In this document: positions 8,493 through 17,362 of the stretch, one piece after another
Numbering within the stretch: the stretch's first letter is position 1
Layout of the letters: each line of letters begins with the position of its first letter
Source: CAYFRC01 sp050946115
GTDB lineage: Bacteria > Bacillota > Clostridia > Christensenellales > Aristaeellaceae
Length of the DNA: 64,000 bases
Reading direction: 5' to 3'
NCBI GenBank assembly: GCA_050946115.1
Contig: JBMNUF010000005.1
Location: 62,001-126,000, forward strand
The notes under the pieces: model-generated
Databases searched by the model: none
Seen by the model: only the letters and a program-made list of their open reading frames with translations
What the model was told of the DNA's origin: nothing
Made by a program: the position numbers and the translations under genes

Positions 8493-10415
8493 ATGAGGAA
8501 ACTGTCTCTGGTCGTCGTTCTCGCAATGCTCCTGTCGCTTCTGATGCCTGTGGCGTCCTTCGCGGAAGAGATGACGGAAGTCGGCACGCCCCGCTCCCAG
8601 ACGCTGATCGCCGAGCCCGATGACGACGTCTGCTCGACGCCCGGCCAGTTCAACCCGTACATGACCGGCACCCGCGCTTCCTGGGGCGCACACCAGATCA
8701 TGTGGGACGACGGCCTTTGGGATGTCAACACCATGTCCGGCGAAGCCATCCCGACCATCGCAGCATCTGCCGCCACGCCGAACGAGGATTTCACCGAGTG
8801 GACGATCCCGATCCGCCAGGGCCTCAAGTGGTCTGACGGCGAGACGCTCGATGCCAACGACGTCTTCTTCACCTTCAACATGATCATGACCAATACCGCC
8901 CTCTCCGACAATGCCTATTACAACAGCATTTTCACGGGCGCGGAGCTGATCGACGACTACACGCTGAAGATCACCTGCAAAGAACCCTACCCGCGCCTGA
9001 TGACCCGCTTGGGCGTTAGCAGCTGGGGCTGCGGCTTCCGCGTAGTGCCCGAGCACGTCTACAGCCAGGTCGATGTCACGACCTTCACCGATTCCGCGCC
9101 CGTCGTTTCCGGCGCGTACACCGTGAAGGAGTACGACCCCCTGGGCACCTGGATTCTCTATGAGAAGCGCGCGGACTGGCAGAACACCGTGGTCGGCCAG
9201 CTCTACGGCGAGCCGGTTCCCCAGTACGTCCTGTATCGCGTCTTCGGCAACACCGAGGCCCGCGTCATGGCGATGATCAACAACCAGGTGGACATCATGA
9301 ACGAGATTTCCTACGAGGACCTGCAGCTCATGATGGAATCCAACGAAAACGTCCGCGCCTGGTACGAGGACTTCCCCTTCGCGACCACCGACGATGCCTG
9401 CTCCAAGGGCGTATACTTCAACTGCGGCGTTGAGCCGTTCAACGATGTGAACGTCCGCTGGGCGCTGACCCTCTGCTGCGACTGGATCGAGGTCAGCGAG
9501 AACATCTTCGACGGCATCGGCCGCATGTCCGCTCTGACCGTTCCCGCCATCACCATTCAGGTGGAGAACTACTATAAGCCCATGCAGGACTGGCTCACCA
9601 ACGAGTTCACGATCCTGGACGGCACCTACAACCCCTGGAACCCCAATTTCGCCCTCGAACTGCGCGATGCCCTCGTCGCGGACTACGGCTATGACCTTGC
9701 CGACAAGACCGACGAAGAGGTTATCACCATGTTCGGCACCGGCTATTGGAAGACCGACAAGGAAAAGGCGACGGGGATCCTCTCCGCCCTGCCCGATTTC
9801 GAGCTCAAGGACGGCACCTGGTATTACAAGGGACAGCCTTGGACCATCAAGCTGATCTGCCACACCGAGGAAGGCTCCACGCAGGCTTCCCGCAGCGGCA
9901 AGGCGATCGCCGACCAGTGGTCGAAGTTCGGCATCAATGTGGAAGTCTCCACGCTTACTGCCGGCGATATGAGCAGCCGCCTCAACCTGGGCGACTATGA
10001 AGTTGCCACCGCCTGGTACAGCTGCTGCTCCTACTTCGCAGACCTGTACAACAACATCAGCGGCTGGGACGACACCGTGTACAAGTATCCCCTCGGCGAG
10101 GTCGCCTCGGGCATCAGCGCGTTGCGCTTCTCTTTTGCCGATCCCGAGCTGAGCGCCAAGATCACCGAAGTCGTGAAGAAGGCCTCCCTGACCGACCCGA
10201 ACGGCGAGGAAATCAAGGCCCTCATGATCGAGTACCTGAAGCTGACCACGGAGGCGCACATTTCCGTCGACGTGCACTCCGGCACCAAGATCGTGCCCAT
10301 CAACACGACCTATTGGACCGGTCTGCAAACCGCGGAGAACCCCTACGAAGGCCCGTGGTGGTGGTGGAGCTGCTTTAAGTTCTCCCTGCCGAAGCTTGTA
10401 AGCACCGTCGGATAA
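8493..10415 (+). CDS. ABC transporter substrate-binding protein, family 5 (Opp/Dpp type)
   Basis: 640-residue extracytoplasmic solute-binding protein. A signal peptide ends near SFA/EE (about residue 24). The mature part has the SBP family 5 pattern: WTIPIRQGLKWSDGE, LDANDVFFTFNMI and FNDVNVRWALTL. These proteins bind peptides, nickel or oligosaccharides outside the membrane and deliver them to the permease pair. No lipobox Cys is present at the signal end, so the anchoring mode is unclear. It is the first gene of a five-gene transporter operon with a strong promoter upstream and a stable hairpin after the stop. Nearby mannosidases suggest an oligosaccharide substrate, but peptides cannot be excluded from sequence. 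Confidence 0.93.
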   Translation: MRKLSLVVVLAMLLSLLMPVASFAEEMTEVGTPRSQTLIAEPDDDVCSTPGQFNPYMTGTRASWGAHQIMWDDGLWDVNTMSGEAIPTIAASAATPNEDFTEWTIPIRQGLKWSDGETLDANDVFFTFNMIMTNTALSDNAYYNSIFTGAELIDDYTLKITCKEPYPRLMTRLGVSSWGCGFRVVPEHVYSQVDVTTFTDSAPVVSGAYTVKEYDPLGTWILYEKRADWQNTVVGQLYGEPVPQYVLYRVFGNTEARVMAMINNQVDIMNEISYEDLQLMMESNENVRAWYEDFPFATTDDACSKGVYFNCGVEPFNDVNVRWALTLCCDWIEVSENIFDGIGRMSALTVPAITIQVENYYKPMQDWLTNEFTILDGTYNPWNPNFALELRDALVADYGYDLADKTDEEVITMFGTGYWKTDKEKATGILSALPDFELKDGTWYYKGQPWTIKLICHTEEGSTQASRSGKAIADQWSKFGINVEVSTLTAGDMSSRLNLGDYEVATAWYSCCSYFADLYNNISGWDDTVYKYPLGEVASGISALRFSFADPELSAKITEVVKKASLTDPNGEEIKALMIEYLKLTTEAHISVDVHSGTKIVPINTTYWTGLQTAENPYEGPWWWWSCFKFSLPKLVSTVG

Positions 10416-10430
10416 TTCGGCGCGCCGAAT
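10415..10430. repeat. 16-base perfect palindrome after the SBP gene
   Basis: A fully self-complementary sequence (ATTCGGCG/CGCCGAAT) overlaps the stop codon of the substrate-binding protein gene by one base and precedes the larger hairpin. It probably contributes to the 3' structure of the transcript. Confidence 0.6.
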
Positions 10431-10438
10431 CCGGATAT

Positions 10439-10465
10439 AACCGCCCGCCTTAATGGCGGGCGGTT
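10439..10465 (+). promoter_or_regulatory. Intercistronic hairpin between SBP and permease genes
   Basis: An 11-base-pair perfect stem (AACCGCCCGCC / GGCGGGCGGTT) with a five-base loop, not followed by a T run. This is the usual arrangement of an mRNA-stabilising or partial-termination hairpin that lets the binding protein be made in excess of the membrane components. The effect is inferred. Confidence 0.7.
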
Positions 10466-10485
10466 GCCAACAAGGAGGAGCTTCC

Positions 10486-11478
10486 ATGAAATTCATGAAA
10501 TATCTGGCGGGTAGGCTGCTGGCTTGGTTCATGGTGATTTTTATCGGCATTACCTTCATGTTCTTCATCCCGCGGTTCTTCCCCTCCGACCCGGTCGAGA
10601 CCATGATCGCGAACATGCTCTCCAAGACGAGCCTCGAAGCCGGCGAAATCGAAAAGCTGCGCATACACCTGCGCACGCTGTACGGTCTCGACGGAACCCT
10701 GTGGGAGCAGTATGTCAGCTTCCTGAAAAATGCGGTGCAGTTCGATTTCGGGCCGTCGCTCATGAACTTCCCGACTTCCGCCACGGAAATCGTAGCGCGC
10801 TATCTTCCCTACACCGTCGGCCTCTCCCTCTTTACGACGACCGTCTCCTGGCTGATAGGCAATTTCATCGGCCTCATGGCGGGCTTCCGCAGGGACAAGA
10901 AATCGTCCGTCGTGATGGAATATATCGCGATCTTCCTGTACCCTATTCCGTATTTCATCATAGCGCTGGTCGTACAGATCCTGTTCTGTTTCGTTTGGAA
11001 GATCTTCCCCGTCACGGCGACGATCATGACGGGACAGGGCCCCGCCGTGTTCTTCCGAACGCTGATAAAGAGTTCAATCCTGCCGGCGTTTACCATGCTG
11101 CTGGTGGGTTTCGGCTGGTGGGTTATCAGCATGAAGGCCGTCACTGCGGACGTTGCAGAGGAGGAATATGTGCAGTTTGCGCGGCTGCGCGGATTGTCCG
11201 AGGGCAAGATCATGCGCGGGTATGTGCTGCGCAACTGCATCATTCCGCAGATTTCCGGCTTTGCCATCAGCCTTGGAGGCGTCTTCGGCGGCGCCCTGAT
11301 GACGGAGATCATCTTTCAGTATCCCGGCGTCGGAAAGCTGCTGCAGAGCGCCATTATGGCATCGGACTATAATATGATCATGGCGACGGTTTCCATATCC
11401 ATCATCTCCATTTCAACCGCAACGCTGGTGGCGGATCTGATCTATCCCCTGATCGACCCCAGAATACGGTTTTCGTAA
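10486..11478 (+). CDS. ABC transporter permease, DppB/OppB type
   Basis: 330-residue inner-membrane permease of the oligopeptide type. The first hydrophobic segment is at about residues 9-30 (LAWFMVIFIGITFMFFIPRF), and there are several more, with a large loop after the first as in OppB. The EAA-like cytoplasmic loop reads YVQFARLRGLSEGKIMRGYVLRN and contacts the ATPase. The frame is open from 10453, but the ATG at 10486 is chosen because AGGAGG lies 7 bases upstream and the earlier codons fall in the intercistronic hairpin. It works with the downstream permease as a heterodimer. Confidence 0.93.
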   Translation: MKFMKYLAGRLLAWFMVIFIGITFMFFIPRFFPSDPVETMIANMLSKTSLEAGEIEKLRIHLRTLYGLDGTLWEQYVSFLKNAVQFDFGPSLMNFPTSATEIVARYLPYTVGLSLFTTTVSWLIGNFIGLMAGFRRDKKSSVVMEYIAIFLYPIPYFIIALVVQILFCFVWKIFPVTATIMTGQGPAVFFRTLIKSSILPAFTMLLVGFGWWVISMKAVTADVAEEEYVQFARLRGLSEGKIMRGYVLRNCIIPQISGFAISLGGVFGGALMTEIIFQYPGVGKLLQSAIMASDYNMIMATVSISIISISTATLVADLIYPLIDPRIRFS

Positions 11479-11493
11479 GGAGGCGCTGCAGAC

Positions 11494-12333
11494 ATGAAAC
11501 AAGTATGGAAGAGTTCTCCGGCGCGCTTCAAGGTCGGCTTCGTGTTTCTTTCCTTTTTGCTGATCATGGCCTTTGTCGTGACGCTGTTCTATCGCGGTCC
11601 GGACATCATACAGTACAACAGCTATAAGAAAAACCTGCCCGTCAGCGCCGATCACCTGCTCGGCACCACGAAAATGGGGCAGGACACCTTCTGGATGCTC
11701 TTGTTCTCCCTGAGAAACTCCATCGTGATCGGGCTGATCGTCGCGACGCTGGGCACCATCATCGGCGTCTTCTACGGCCTGATTTCCGGCTTCTTGGGGG
11801 GCGGCGTCGACCGCGTGATGATGATGGTCGCGGATACGTTCATCGTCATCCCGACGCTGCCGATCCTGATCCTGATGACCGCCCTCATGAGCGGATCGCT
11901 TTCGATCGTGCCGATCGCGCTGATCCTTTCGGTGTTCGCGTGGGCGCACCCTTCCAGGCACGTGCGCTCCATGTGCCTGAGCATGAAGGAGCGCGACTTT
12001 ATCGCGACCGCGCGCTTTTCCGGCGAGAGTATGTTGCAGATTGTCGCAACGGAAATTTTGCCGTATATGCTCACGTGGTCGCTTTCCAACTTCATGAACG
12101 CCGTTCTGGTCGCGATCGGACAGGAGTCCAGCCTCGCGCTCTTGGGCCTCTCCTCGTCGAACCTGCCCACGCTCGGCAACATGATCCAGTGGGCGCGCGA
12201 CAGAAACGCCATCTTGGGCGGCTATTGGCTGTGGATCGGCTCGCCGATCGTCACCACCGTCATCCTGTTCGTGTCGCTGTTCATGGTGATTTCCGGGTAC
12301 AACGATTACATCGTAAAGAAGAGAGGCAGATAA
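11494..12333 (+). CDS. ABC transporter permease, DppC/OppC type
   Basis: 279-residue partner permease with about six predicted membrane segments. The N-terminal anchor is at about residues 14-33. The region near GTTKMGQDTFWMLLFSLRNS is the typical OppC entry to the permease core. The EAA-like loop includes RDFIATARFSGESMLQIVATE. The gene begins 15 bases after the OppB-like gene with GGAGG upstream of the ATG. Together the two permeases form the membrane channel of the importer. Confidence 0.93.
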   Translation: MKQVWKSSPARFKVGFVFLSFLLIMAFVVTLFYRGPDIIQYNSYKKNLPVSADHLLGTTKMGQDTFWMLLFSLRNSIVIGLIVATLGTIIGVFYGLISGFLGGGVDRVMMMVADTFIVIPTLPILILMTALMSGSLSIVPIALILSVFAWAHPSRHVRSMCLSMKERDFIATARFSGESMLQIVATEILPYMLTWSLSNFMNAVLVAIGQESSLALLGLSSSNLPTLGNMIQWARDRNAILGGYWLWIGSPIVTTVILFVSLFMVISGYNDYIVKKRGR

Positions 12334-12334
12334 C

Positions 12335-13321
12335 ATGATCAAAATCAATCATCTTTCCGCTTCTTACAAGACACTGACCGGCGATGTGCCCGCCGTATCC
12401 GATGCGCACTTCGAGATCTACGAAAACGAGATCTTCGGCATCGCGGGGGAATCCGGCTGCGGCAAATCCACCCTGCTCAAGACGCTGTACGACATCATAA
12501 AATATCCCCTGCAGGTGGACAGCGGCTCCGTAATCATCTCCGGTACGAAGGACGGCAAGGCATTTTCCTATAAGACGGGGGAGATCAACAAGAGCTGGTG
12601 GGACAACATCTCCTATATCCCGCAGGCGGCGATGTCCGTCCTGAATCCGACGACGAAGCTGAAAAAGCAGTTCCTCGACTCCATTCCCATGCAGGATCGA
12701 AGCAGGGAGAGCAAGGAGCAGACGCTCGATCGCGTCAAAGCGTATCTGAATCGGCTGAACCTTTCGGAGGACGTTTTGGACTCATACCCCTTCCAGCTCT
12801 CCGGCGGGATGCGCCAGCGCGCGATCATCGCGCTCGCGACGTTCATGAGCCCCGACATCGTGCTCGCGGACGAACCGACCACGGCGCTGGATGTGGTCGT
12901 GCAAAAGGGCATTTTGATGATGCTCATGAATCTGCAAAAGCGCCTGAAGAACACCATGGTGATCGTCAGCCACGACCTGGGCGTGCACTACCAGATCACG
13001 GATCGGATCGGCATCATGTATTCCGGGCGGATGATGGAGATCGGCAAAACCGAGGACGTTTTCGAAAATCCACTCCATCCGTATACCTCGATGCTCATCG
13101 ACGCGCTCCCCCGCGTGGGCGATCAGAGCGACCGCGAGGGCATCCCCGGCGCGCCGCCGAGCATGCGCGTGGCGATGCCCGGATGCCGGTTCGCGCCGCG
13201 CTGTCCCAAGGCGACGGATGCGTGTTCGCAGTCCGTTCCCGAATTCCGAGAGGTGGCTCCGGGGCATTTCGCGGCGTGTCACCTGCTGAACCCACAGAAG
13301 GAGAGTGGCGGCAATGAATGA
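12335..13321 (+). CDS. ABC transporter ATP-binding protein, OppD type
   Basis: 328-residue cytoplasmic ATPase. Walker A is GESGCGKST (about residues 40-48), the signature is LSGGMRQR, and Walker B is IVLADEPTTALD. The C-terminal oligopeptide-transporter extension contains CRFAPRCPKATDAC, whose cysteines bind an Fe-S cluster in some homologues. The start codon follows the OppC stop by one base. It pairs with the OppF-type ATPase downstream to power import. Confidence 0.94.
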   Translation: MIKINHLSASYKTLTGDVPAVSDAHFEIYENEIFGIAGESGCGKSTLLKTLYDIIKYPLQVDSGSVIISGTKDGKAFSYKTGEINKSWWDNISYIPQAAMSVLNPTTKLKKQFLDSIPMQDRSRESKEQTLDRVKAYLNRLNLSEDVLDSYPFQLSGGMRQRAIIALATFMSPDIVLADEPTTALDVVVQKGILMMLMNLQKRLKNTMVIVSHDLGVHYQITDRIGIMYSGRMMEIGKTEDVFENPLHPYTSMLIDALPRVGDQSDREGIPGAPPSMRVAMPGCRFAPRCPKATDACSQSVPEFREVAPGHFAACHLLNPQKESGGNE

Positions 13322-14288
13322 ATATTTGCTTGAGGTAAACCGCGTAAGCAAGGTCTTCAGGATCGGCAGCATGCTCTCGAGAAAGAAGATGCTGGCGGTC
13401 GACGAGGTTTCCTTCGCAATCGAAAAGGGAAAGCCCGTCATATTGTCCATCGTGGGCGAATCCGGGTGCGGCAAATCCACATTGTGCAAGATGATCCTCC
13501 GCCTGCACCACCTGGACGGCGGCGACATCGTGCTGGACGGACATTCCTACAAAAACCACCGCGACTATTCGATGCAGCAGCTCTTTCACGACGTGCAGCC
13601 GATCTTTCAGAACCCGTTTGAAGCCTTTTCCATGCGGAAAACGGTGGACAACTATCTGTTCAGCACGGCGCTGCGCCTGGGCATGGCCAAGGACAACGCA
13701 CAGGCGCAGCAGGTCGTGGACGAAGCCCTAAAATCGGTCGGCCTTTCGCTGGAGGTCGTCAAAGGGAAGTACGCCTCGCAGTTCTCCGGCGGCGAATTGC
13801 AGCGCGTCTCCATCGCGCGGGCGCTCATCACGAAGCCGAAGATCATCGTCGCGGACGAACCCGTCGCGATGATCGACGCCTCGATGAAGATGAACATCGT
13901 CAACCTCTTCAAGCGCCTGAAGGAAACCTATGGCATCAGCTTTATCTACATCACGCACGACCTGTCCACCGCCTACTACGTCAGCGATTACATCGCCACG
14001 CTGTATCGCGGCACGCTCATCGAATACGGCACTTCGCGGCAGATCATGGATCGCCCCGCGCATCCCTATACGCGCCTTTTGATGGATTCCATCCCCCGCA
14101 TCGGCGACAAGTGGACGGATGAGGTGGCAATGCCCGATATCGAATCCCGAGAATACCTGCTCGGCGGGTGCAAGTTCGCCCCGAGGTGCGACTATGCGAC
14201 GGAGGAATGCCACAAATCGCGCCCGGAGATGCGCAATTTGGGCGATCACCGCCGGGTGCTCTGCTTCCATCCGCTCGTTCGGGAATGA
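13314..14288 (+). CDS. ABC transporter ATP-binding protein, OppF type
   Basis: 324-residue ATPase with Walker A GESGCGKST, signature FSGGELQR and Walker B IIVADEPVAMIDA. Here the usual Thr-Ala-Leu-Asp after the Walker B Glu is changed to Ala-Met-Ile-Asp. The C-terminal CKFAPRCDYATEEC motif matches the OppF family. The ATG at 13314 overlaps the end of the OppD gene by 8 bases and has AAGGAG 10 bases upstream; a GTG at 13305 is possible but poorly spaced. It forms the ATPase heterodimer with OppD. Confidence 0.93.
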   Translation: MNEYLLEVNRVSKVFRIGSMLSRKKMLAVDEVSFAIEKGKPVILSIVGESGCGKSTLCKMILRLHHLDGGDIVLDGHSYKNHRDYSMQQLFHDVQPIFQNPFEAFSMRKTVDNYLFSTALRLGMAKDNAQAQQVVDEALKSVGLSLEVVKGKYASQFSGGELQRVSIARALITKPKIIVADEPVAMIDASMKMNIVNLFKRLKETYGISFIYITHDLSTAYYVSDYIATLYRGTLIEYGTSRQIMDRPAHPYTRLLMDSIPRIGDKWTDEVAMPDIESREYLLGGCKFAPRCDYATEECHKSRPEMRNLGDHRRVLCFHPLVRE

Positions 14289-14298
14289 GATTTTCGCG

Positions 14299-14802
14299 AT
14301 GAAACGGATATTGATTGCGTTGCTTGTGTGTGCCGTGTGCTTTGCATGCGGCGCATTCGCCGAAGAACAGGGCTCGCCTTTGAAGCTTCGGGTCTTTGTC
14401 TACGACCGCTGCGGCGGATGCGGCGCCGACGGGCCCGGCTGTGGAGACTGCGACGAGGTCTGGCGGCTGCACGCCATCGTAAAGGGCGCGTTGGGAGACC
14501 GGCTCTACGACGGTTCCCTGGAGTACACGATGCCGAACTGCCGCATGCTCTTGCTTTTGGACGAATACGAGCAGTATTGCGATACCTACGGCGTGTACGA
14601 CGACCTGTACGGCCTCTTCCCGGCGGCGTTCGTTTTGAGGGAAGACGGAAGCGGCGTGTTCGCCGTGGGGGAGGGGCTTTTGGCCTCCATCGATGTCGTC
14701 ATCGACGCGTTCGAGCGCGGCGACAGCGCAGAAGACATTCAGGCGCAGATCGACGCGCTGTACGCCGAACTGAAGGATGAAAATGTGAGCACCTCGCCGT
14801 AA
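14299..14802 (+). CDS. Secreted Cys-rich thioredoxin-like protein, unknown function
   Basis: 167 residues with a signal peptide (about 1-21, ending CFACGAFA/EE). The mature protein starts with a short strand (LKLRVFVYDRCGGCG) carrying a CxxC pair at a thioredoxin-like position. Further cysteines follow in GPGCGDCDEVWRLH, which may bind metal or form disulfides. The rest is acidic and predicted alpha/beta. I do not recognise a specific family. It follows the OppF gene by 10 bases and precedes a terminator, so it is the last gene of the transporter operon. The broken gene at 7513-8163 is another exported CxxC protein on the other side of this operon. Confidence 0.7.
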   Translation: MKRILIALLVCAVCFACGAFAEEQGSPLKLRVFVYDRCGGCGADGPGCGDCDEVWRLHAIVKGALGDRLYDGSLEYTMPNCRMLLLLDEYEQYCDTYGVYDDLYGLFPAAFVLREDGSGVFAVGEGLLASIDVVIDAFERGDSAEDIQAQIDALYAELKDENVSTSP

Positions 14803-14809
14803 ATGCCAA

Positions 14810-14846
14810 GCGCCGGAGCAGATTCTTCCGCTCCGACGCGTTTTTT
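14810..14846 (+). terminator. Rho-independent terminator of the Opp-like operon
   Basis: Stem GCGCCGGAGC / GCTCCGACGC with one mismatch and a ten-base loop, followed by GTTTTTTATT. The T run exists only for the plus strand, so it serves the transporter operon and not the convergent gene. Confidence 0.85.
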
Positions 14847-14873
14847 ATTATTCCATATCGTCTTCGGCATCCC

Positions 14874-16610
14874 TCATCCCTTTTTCAGGGAGAGCGCTTT
14901 TTTCTCTTCGGGTGTGACGTAGAGCGTCTTTTGATGCGTATAGATCACAAAGCCGGGCTTCGCGCCGGACGGCTTTTTGACGTAGCGCTTCCGCGTGTAA
15001 TCGACCGGCACCGTGGAGGATGCGCGCGCCTTGCTGAAGAACGCGGCGATCCGCGCCGCCTCGAAGATCGTCTCTTGGGACGGCTCTTCCGAAACCACGA
15101 TCACGTGCGAGCCGGGAATGTCCTTTGCGTGCATCCACACTTCCGTCGGCCGCGCCGACTGCGTGAGCCTGTCATTTTGCACATTGTTCTTGCCCACGAG
15201 GATGATCGTTCCGTCCGCCGACACAAAGCGCAGCGGTTCCGACGGCGGCAGCTTTTTGATCTGCCTGCGGTTGTGGTTCGCCTTCACGTAGCCGAATTTC
15301 TCCAGCTCCTCGCGGATCTCGTTCAGCTCCGCTTCCGTCGTGCAGAAGCGCAGGTTTTCCGTTTGCCCCTCTAAATAGGAAAGCTCCTCCAGGGTCTTTT
15401 CCTTCTGCTCCTGCGCCTGTTTGCGCGCGCCGTGCGCCTTTTTATAGAGCTTGAAATAGCGGTCGGCGTTCTGTTGCGGGGAGAGGCGTTCGTCGAGCGC
15501 GATCTCGATCTCCCGCATCTCTTCATCGTAATAGTTCGGTATCAGCGCCCTTTTCATGCCCGTTTTGAGGAGATACGCGTTCGACTTGAGCAATTCGCCC
15601 TTGATGCGGTATTCCTCCATGCGCTGGGAGGCGTCGATCGCCTCCTGCTGCAGCGCGAGCTTTTTTTCGCAGCGTTCGATGTTGTTTTTCAGCGCACGGT
15701 GCAGCGATGCGCTCTTTTGCTTGATGCGCTCTGCAATATCGCGCTCCGCGTAGTATTCGTCCATCGCCTCGGAGAGCGTCTCGAACTTCTTTGCGCGAAG
15801 ACCCGCTCTGGAAAGATACGGAAACGCCGTAACGTCCGCAGGCGTTCCGTCTTCTGCGTAGAGCACCTTCGGGGAAAACAGCGACGGAAGCGTTTGGAAA
15901 AACGCGCATACCTTTTCAGCAATCTCGCGCACGGGCAGGTTTTCCGCCCGCACGTCCTCATCGCCCGCCGCGCGGAAGGCGACCTCGCGCGCCGTCTGTA
16001 TGGAAAGCCCGCAGATGTGTTCGGTGAGCGCCTTGTCGAGCCTTCCGACACAGGCGAAGAGCCTTTGCGTGAGCGCGTCTACATCGAGATCGTCGTAGGG
16101 GAGCTTGTCCTGCGCGGGCGGCCTTTCGTAGGGAAGCCCCGGCAGCACCTCGCGTACGCGGGAGATGTCCGCCGTGACGCGCCGCACGCTGTCGATGATG
16201 CGCCCCTTGGCGGACAGCAGCATGATGTTGGAATGCTTCCCCATGAATTCGCATTCGATGGTGTACAGCGCCCGGTCGCCCATCTCGTCCACGTGCTCGA
16301 TGTCGATCTCCAAAATGCGGTCGCCGCCGATCTGCCGAAGGCACGCGATGCGCCCCCCGATCAGGTGCTTTCGCATGAGCATGCACAGCGCAGGCGGCTC
16401 CAGCGGGTTCCCCTTTTTGATGTTCGTGATGTGTGTGCGCGCGTTTCCCGCGCTCGCGGAGAGGAGAAGCTGCCTCGTCTCGCCCGTGCATCGGACGGTG
16501 ATTATGATTTCGTCCTTCTCCGGCTGCGAGATGCGGTCGATCCGCCCGCCCGGCAGCACCCCGTTCAGTTCCCTTACGATAAACCCAAGCGTTACGCCAT
16601 CCATCGGCAT
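14874..16610 (-). CDS. rqcH: Ribosome quality-control factor RqcH (NFACT family)
   Basis: NFACT protein, also annotated as fibronectin-binding protein. In bacteria RqcH binds split 50S subunits with peptidyl-tRNA and adds C-terminal alanine tails to stalled nascent chains. The N-terminal NFACT-N domain begins MPMDGVTLGFIVREL and GGRIDRISQ. A long helical coiled-coil middle (about residues 270-430) follows. The NFACT-R domain carries HAKDIPGSHVIV, matching the conserved D-x-P-G-x-H signature. The ATG at 16610 is preferred over upstream TTG/GTG codons. It overlaps nothing and starts 8 bases after the upstream hydrolase stop. About 578 residues is normal for the family. Confidence 0.92.
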   Translation of the reverse strand: MPMDGVTLGFIVRELNGVLPGGRIDRISQPEKDEIIITVRCTGETRQLLLSASAGNARTHITNIKKGNPLEPPALCMLMRKHLIGGRIACLRQIGGDRILEIDIEHVDEMGDRALYTIECEFMGKHSNIMLLSAKGRIIDSVRRVTADISRVREVLPGLPYERPPAQDKLPYDDLDVDALTQRLFACVGRLDKALTEHICGLSIQTAREVAFRAAGDEDVRAENLPVREIAEKVCAFFQTLPSLFSPKVLYAEDGTPADVTAFPYLSRAGLRAKKFETLSEAMDEYYAERDIAERIKQKSASLHRALKNNIERCEKKLALQQEAIDASQRMEEYRIKGELLKSNAYLLKTGMKRALIPNYYDEEMREIEIALDERLSPQQNADRYFKLYKKAHGARKQAQEQKEKTLEELSYLEGQTENLRFCTTEAELNEIREELEKFGYVKANHNRRQIKKLPPSEPLRFVSADGTIILVGKNNVQNDRLTQSARPTEVWMHAKDIPGSHVIVVSEEPSQETIFEAARIAAFFSKARASSTVPVDYTRKRYVKKPSGAKPGFVIYTHQKTLYVTPEEKKALSLKKG

Positions 16611-16618
16611 GCATTCTG

Positions 16619-17362
16619 TCACCCTTTGCAAGATAAAAATCGCACCAGTTCCCTGATAAACGGAAATTCGCCGCCCGCATCCGCCTCGGTCGAGCCCGCG
16701 CAGTGCCCGCCCGAAAGCTCCGTGCCTTGAATCTCCGCGTTCGGGTGAAAGCGTCTAAGGCTCGCAAGCATGAGGCGGCTCTGCTCGGGGCGGCAGGGGA
16801 TATCGTCCTGATACCATAATAAGAAAAGCGGCTTTTCGCACGACGCGCGATCCGCATAGAACAGGGGCGCCGCCTCGTCGATCCGCTCCGCGCGCATATC
16901 GATGCCCCTTTCGCCCAGCACGCGGAAATGCGCAGTCTGCTGGGCGCTTTCGGATATGAACGCAACGATCCGATTCATATCTACCCCCGCGTTTGCGAGG
17001 TATGCGGGGTTGCAGTACAGCATCATCGTCAGGTACGCGCCCGCGGACTGCCCCATAATCGCGACCTTTCCGTTCCCGCCGTATCGCGCAATGTGTTCGG
17101 ATACGAATTTCACTGCAGATGCCGCATCTGTGATGTATTCGGGAAAGCGCGCATCGGGATACATGCGGTATTCCGCGCTCGCGAAGCCGTACCCCTGTTG
17201 TACGGCATGTTCCGCGAGCGCCGCGCCGTCCCTGCGCGATCCCGTTTCCAGCCCGCCGCCGTGAAACCAGAGGAGCGTTGTAAACCCCGCATTGTCGGGA
17301 AGACAGAGGTCTACCAGCGCGCCCTCCGTTGTCCCGTAGGGGATATCCAAATAGGTTTTCAT
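16619..17362 (-). CDS. Alpha/beta hydrolase (esterase/lipase, HGGG type)
   Basis: 247-residue cytoplasmic hydrolase. LLWFHGGGLETGS provides the oxyanion-hole HGGG motif (about residues 32-40). IMGQSAGAYLTMML has the nucleophile Ser in GxSxG (about 100-105). The acid is probably Asp in LWYQDDIPC, and the His is in LSGGHCAGS. This matches hormone-sensitive-lipase-like or acetyl-esterase enzymes acting on small esters. The start ATG overlaps the stop of the upstream ferredoxin-type reductase by four bases (ATGA), showing translational coupling. A deacetylase role on imported sugars is possible but not shown. Confidence 0.85.
   Translation of the reverse strand: MKTYLDIPYGTTEGALVDLCLPDNAGFTTLLWFHGGGLETGSRRDGAALAEHAVQQGYGFASAEYRMYPDARFPEYITDAASAVKFVSEHIARYGGNGKVAIMGQSAGAYLTMMLYCNPAYLANAGVDMNRIVAFISESAQQTAHFRVLGERGIDMRAERIDEAAPLFYADRASCEKPLFLLWYQDDIPCRPEQSRLMLASLRRFHPNAEIQGTELSGGHCAGSTEADAGGEFPFIRELVRFLSCKG

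Noticed and set aside
8430..10784. A 784-codon open frame on the minus strand
   Set aside because: It lies opposite the substrate-binding protein gene, which has a signal peptide, a ribosome site and a clear family pattern.
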